From: Dendrolimus kikuchii
Lineage: Eukaryota > Arthropoda > Insecta > Lepidoptera > Lasiocampidae
Reading direction: 5' to 3'
Assembly (NCBI GenBank): GCA_019925095.2
Contig: CM034388.1
Coordinates: 8,923,501-8,987,500 of the forward strand
DNA: 64,000 bases
Every line of letters begins with the position of its first letter. The first letter of the stretch is position 1. The notes below the pieces were generated by a model, which saw only the letters and a list, made by a program, of their open reading frames with translations, did not search any database and had not been told where the DNA came from. The translations under genes and the position numbers were made by a program. Below are positions 63,031 through 64,000 of this stretch, one piece after another.

Positions 63031-64000
63031 ATGGAGTGGGGCGATAAAAAGAACCGAATCGCTGTGATTGCATTACACAAAGTAGGTATGGAGCCAAATG
63101 CAATTTTTTAAATTCTCCATACGCTTGGTATTAGTCAAATGTTTGTGTACCGGGCTATTAATAGGTAGAATGAGACCTCCTCTGTTTGTGACAGAAAAAG
63201 ATCTGGCCGTCCACGTAGTGTTCGTACGAAAAAGGTGGTCAAAGCAATGAGGGAAAGAATTCGAAGAAATCATGTCCAAAAGCAAAAGATTTTATCTCGG
63301 GAGACGAAGATATCACCTAGAACCATGTCGCGTATTTTAAAAGATGACTTAGGACTTGCAGCCTATAAGAGACGCACTGGTCATTTCTTAACTCATAATT
63401 TAAAAAAGAATAGGATGGTAAAATCGAAACAACTACTGAAGCGGTACGCAAAGGGAGGTCACAGAAAAATTTTGTTTACGGATGAGAAAATTTTTATAAT
63501 TGAGCAACATTTTAACAAACAAAATGACCGTATTTATGCTCAAAGCTCTAAGGAAGCTTCTCAATTAGTCGACAGAGTGCAACGTGGGCATTATCCGTCT
63601 TCAGTGATGGTTTGGTGGGGTGTTAGCTATGAAGGAGTGACTGAGACATATTTTTGTGAAAAAGGTATCAAAACATCGGCACAAGTATATGAAGATACCA
63701 TTCTTGAGAAGGTAGTTAAGCCCCTTAACAACACCATGTTTAATAACCAAGAATGGTCCTTTCAGCAAGAATCGGCGCCGGGTCATAAAGCTCGGTTTGA
63801 AACGAACGTTTCGGACTTCATCAGCGCTAAGGCAGGCCGTCGTCTAGTCCCGATCTTAATCCGCTGGATTATGATGTCAGTTTTAGAGAGTACGGCTTGC
63901 TCTATACGCCATGATAATTTGGAGTCCCTAAAACAATCCCGTATGGATTGGCAGTGAAGAATTTTCCCAAGGAAAGAGTGCGTGCTTCTATTGATAACGG
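63031..64000 (+). pseudogene. Tc1/mariner transposase, broken copy (DD37D-like)
   Basis: Starts MEWGDKKNRIAVIALHKVG, the HTH region, with in-frame stops at 63109 and 63166. It then stays open from 63169 and reads the linker KKRSGRPR-like stretch, ILFTDEKIF (first catalytic Asp) and SVMVWWGV. The second catalytic residue position reads QQESAPGHKA, with Glu where Asp is expected. Downstream, the SSSPDLNPLDYD block is in another frame, consistent with loss of one base near 63836. About five residues are missing between the second and third acidic positions relative to what I would expect, so the DD37D label is tentative. The 3' end lies beyond the window. Not capable of activity. Confidence 0.85.

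Overview
This 64-kb window looks like a piece of a lepidopteran (butterfly or moth) nuclear genome. The DNA is AT-rich, genes are split by GT-AG introns, and much of the sequence is eroded mobile DNA: R1-like LINE pieces, a PIF/Harbinger piece, a broken mariner, SINE-like units, foldback elements and many MITE-like inverted repeats. The taxonomic call is inference from repeat types and from the encoded proteins; no marker gene proves the species.

Five host genes can be read. (1) 1969-7634, minus: the first two coding exons of a Pez-type (PTPN14/PTPN21) FERM-domain tyrosine phosphatase; the rest, including the phosphatase domain, lies beyond position 1. (2) 17391-22787, plus: a WDR6-type WD40 protein in four exons, with a dead Harbinger transposase in intron 2. 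(3) 29727-34729, plus, and (4) 34922-39656, minus: two tail-to-tail regucalcin/SMP-30 paralogues, each 304 residues. Their stop codons are 192 bp apart, and they differ by one intron. The second has a readable TATA/initiator promoter near 41.7 kb. (5) 56560-62244, minus: the last seven coding exons of an OTUD4/ovarian tumor (otu)-type protein; the catalytic OTU domain would lie beyond 64000.

The space between is repeat-rich. The main dispersed families, named here by letter, are: B (about 315 bp, SINE-like; at least six long copies plus fragments), C (about 300 bp, two copies), D and E (often side by side; E is a foldback), F and G (SINE-like), P (a Penelope-like candidate with a hammerhead-like motif, a constant 3' tail and 8-13 bp target duplications) and H (a short perfect hairpin, two copies). 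The largest single structure is a 1.47-kb palindrome at 12999-14464. From about 47.9 to 56.5 kb, just downstream of the otu stop codon, there is AT-rich sequence almost free of recognisable repeats.

The host genes look unrelated in function (Hippo/junction signalling, tRNA modification, calcium-binding lactonase-type enzymes, deubiquitination), so only the regucalcin pair suggests a local duplication. The most novel item is the P family. Three copies have matching flanking duplications, and the conserved core can be folded as a hammerhead ribozyme whose position-3 and position-8 bases are swapped as a pair.
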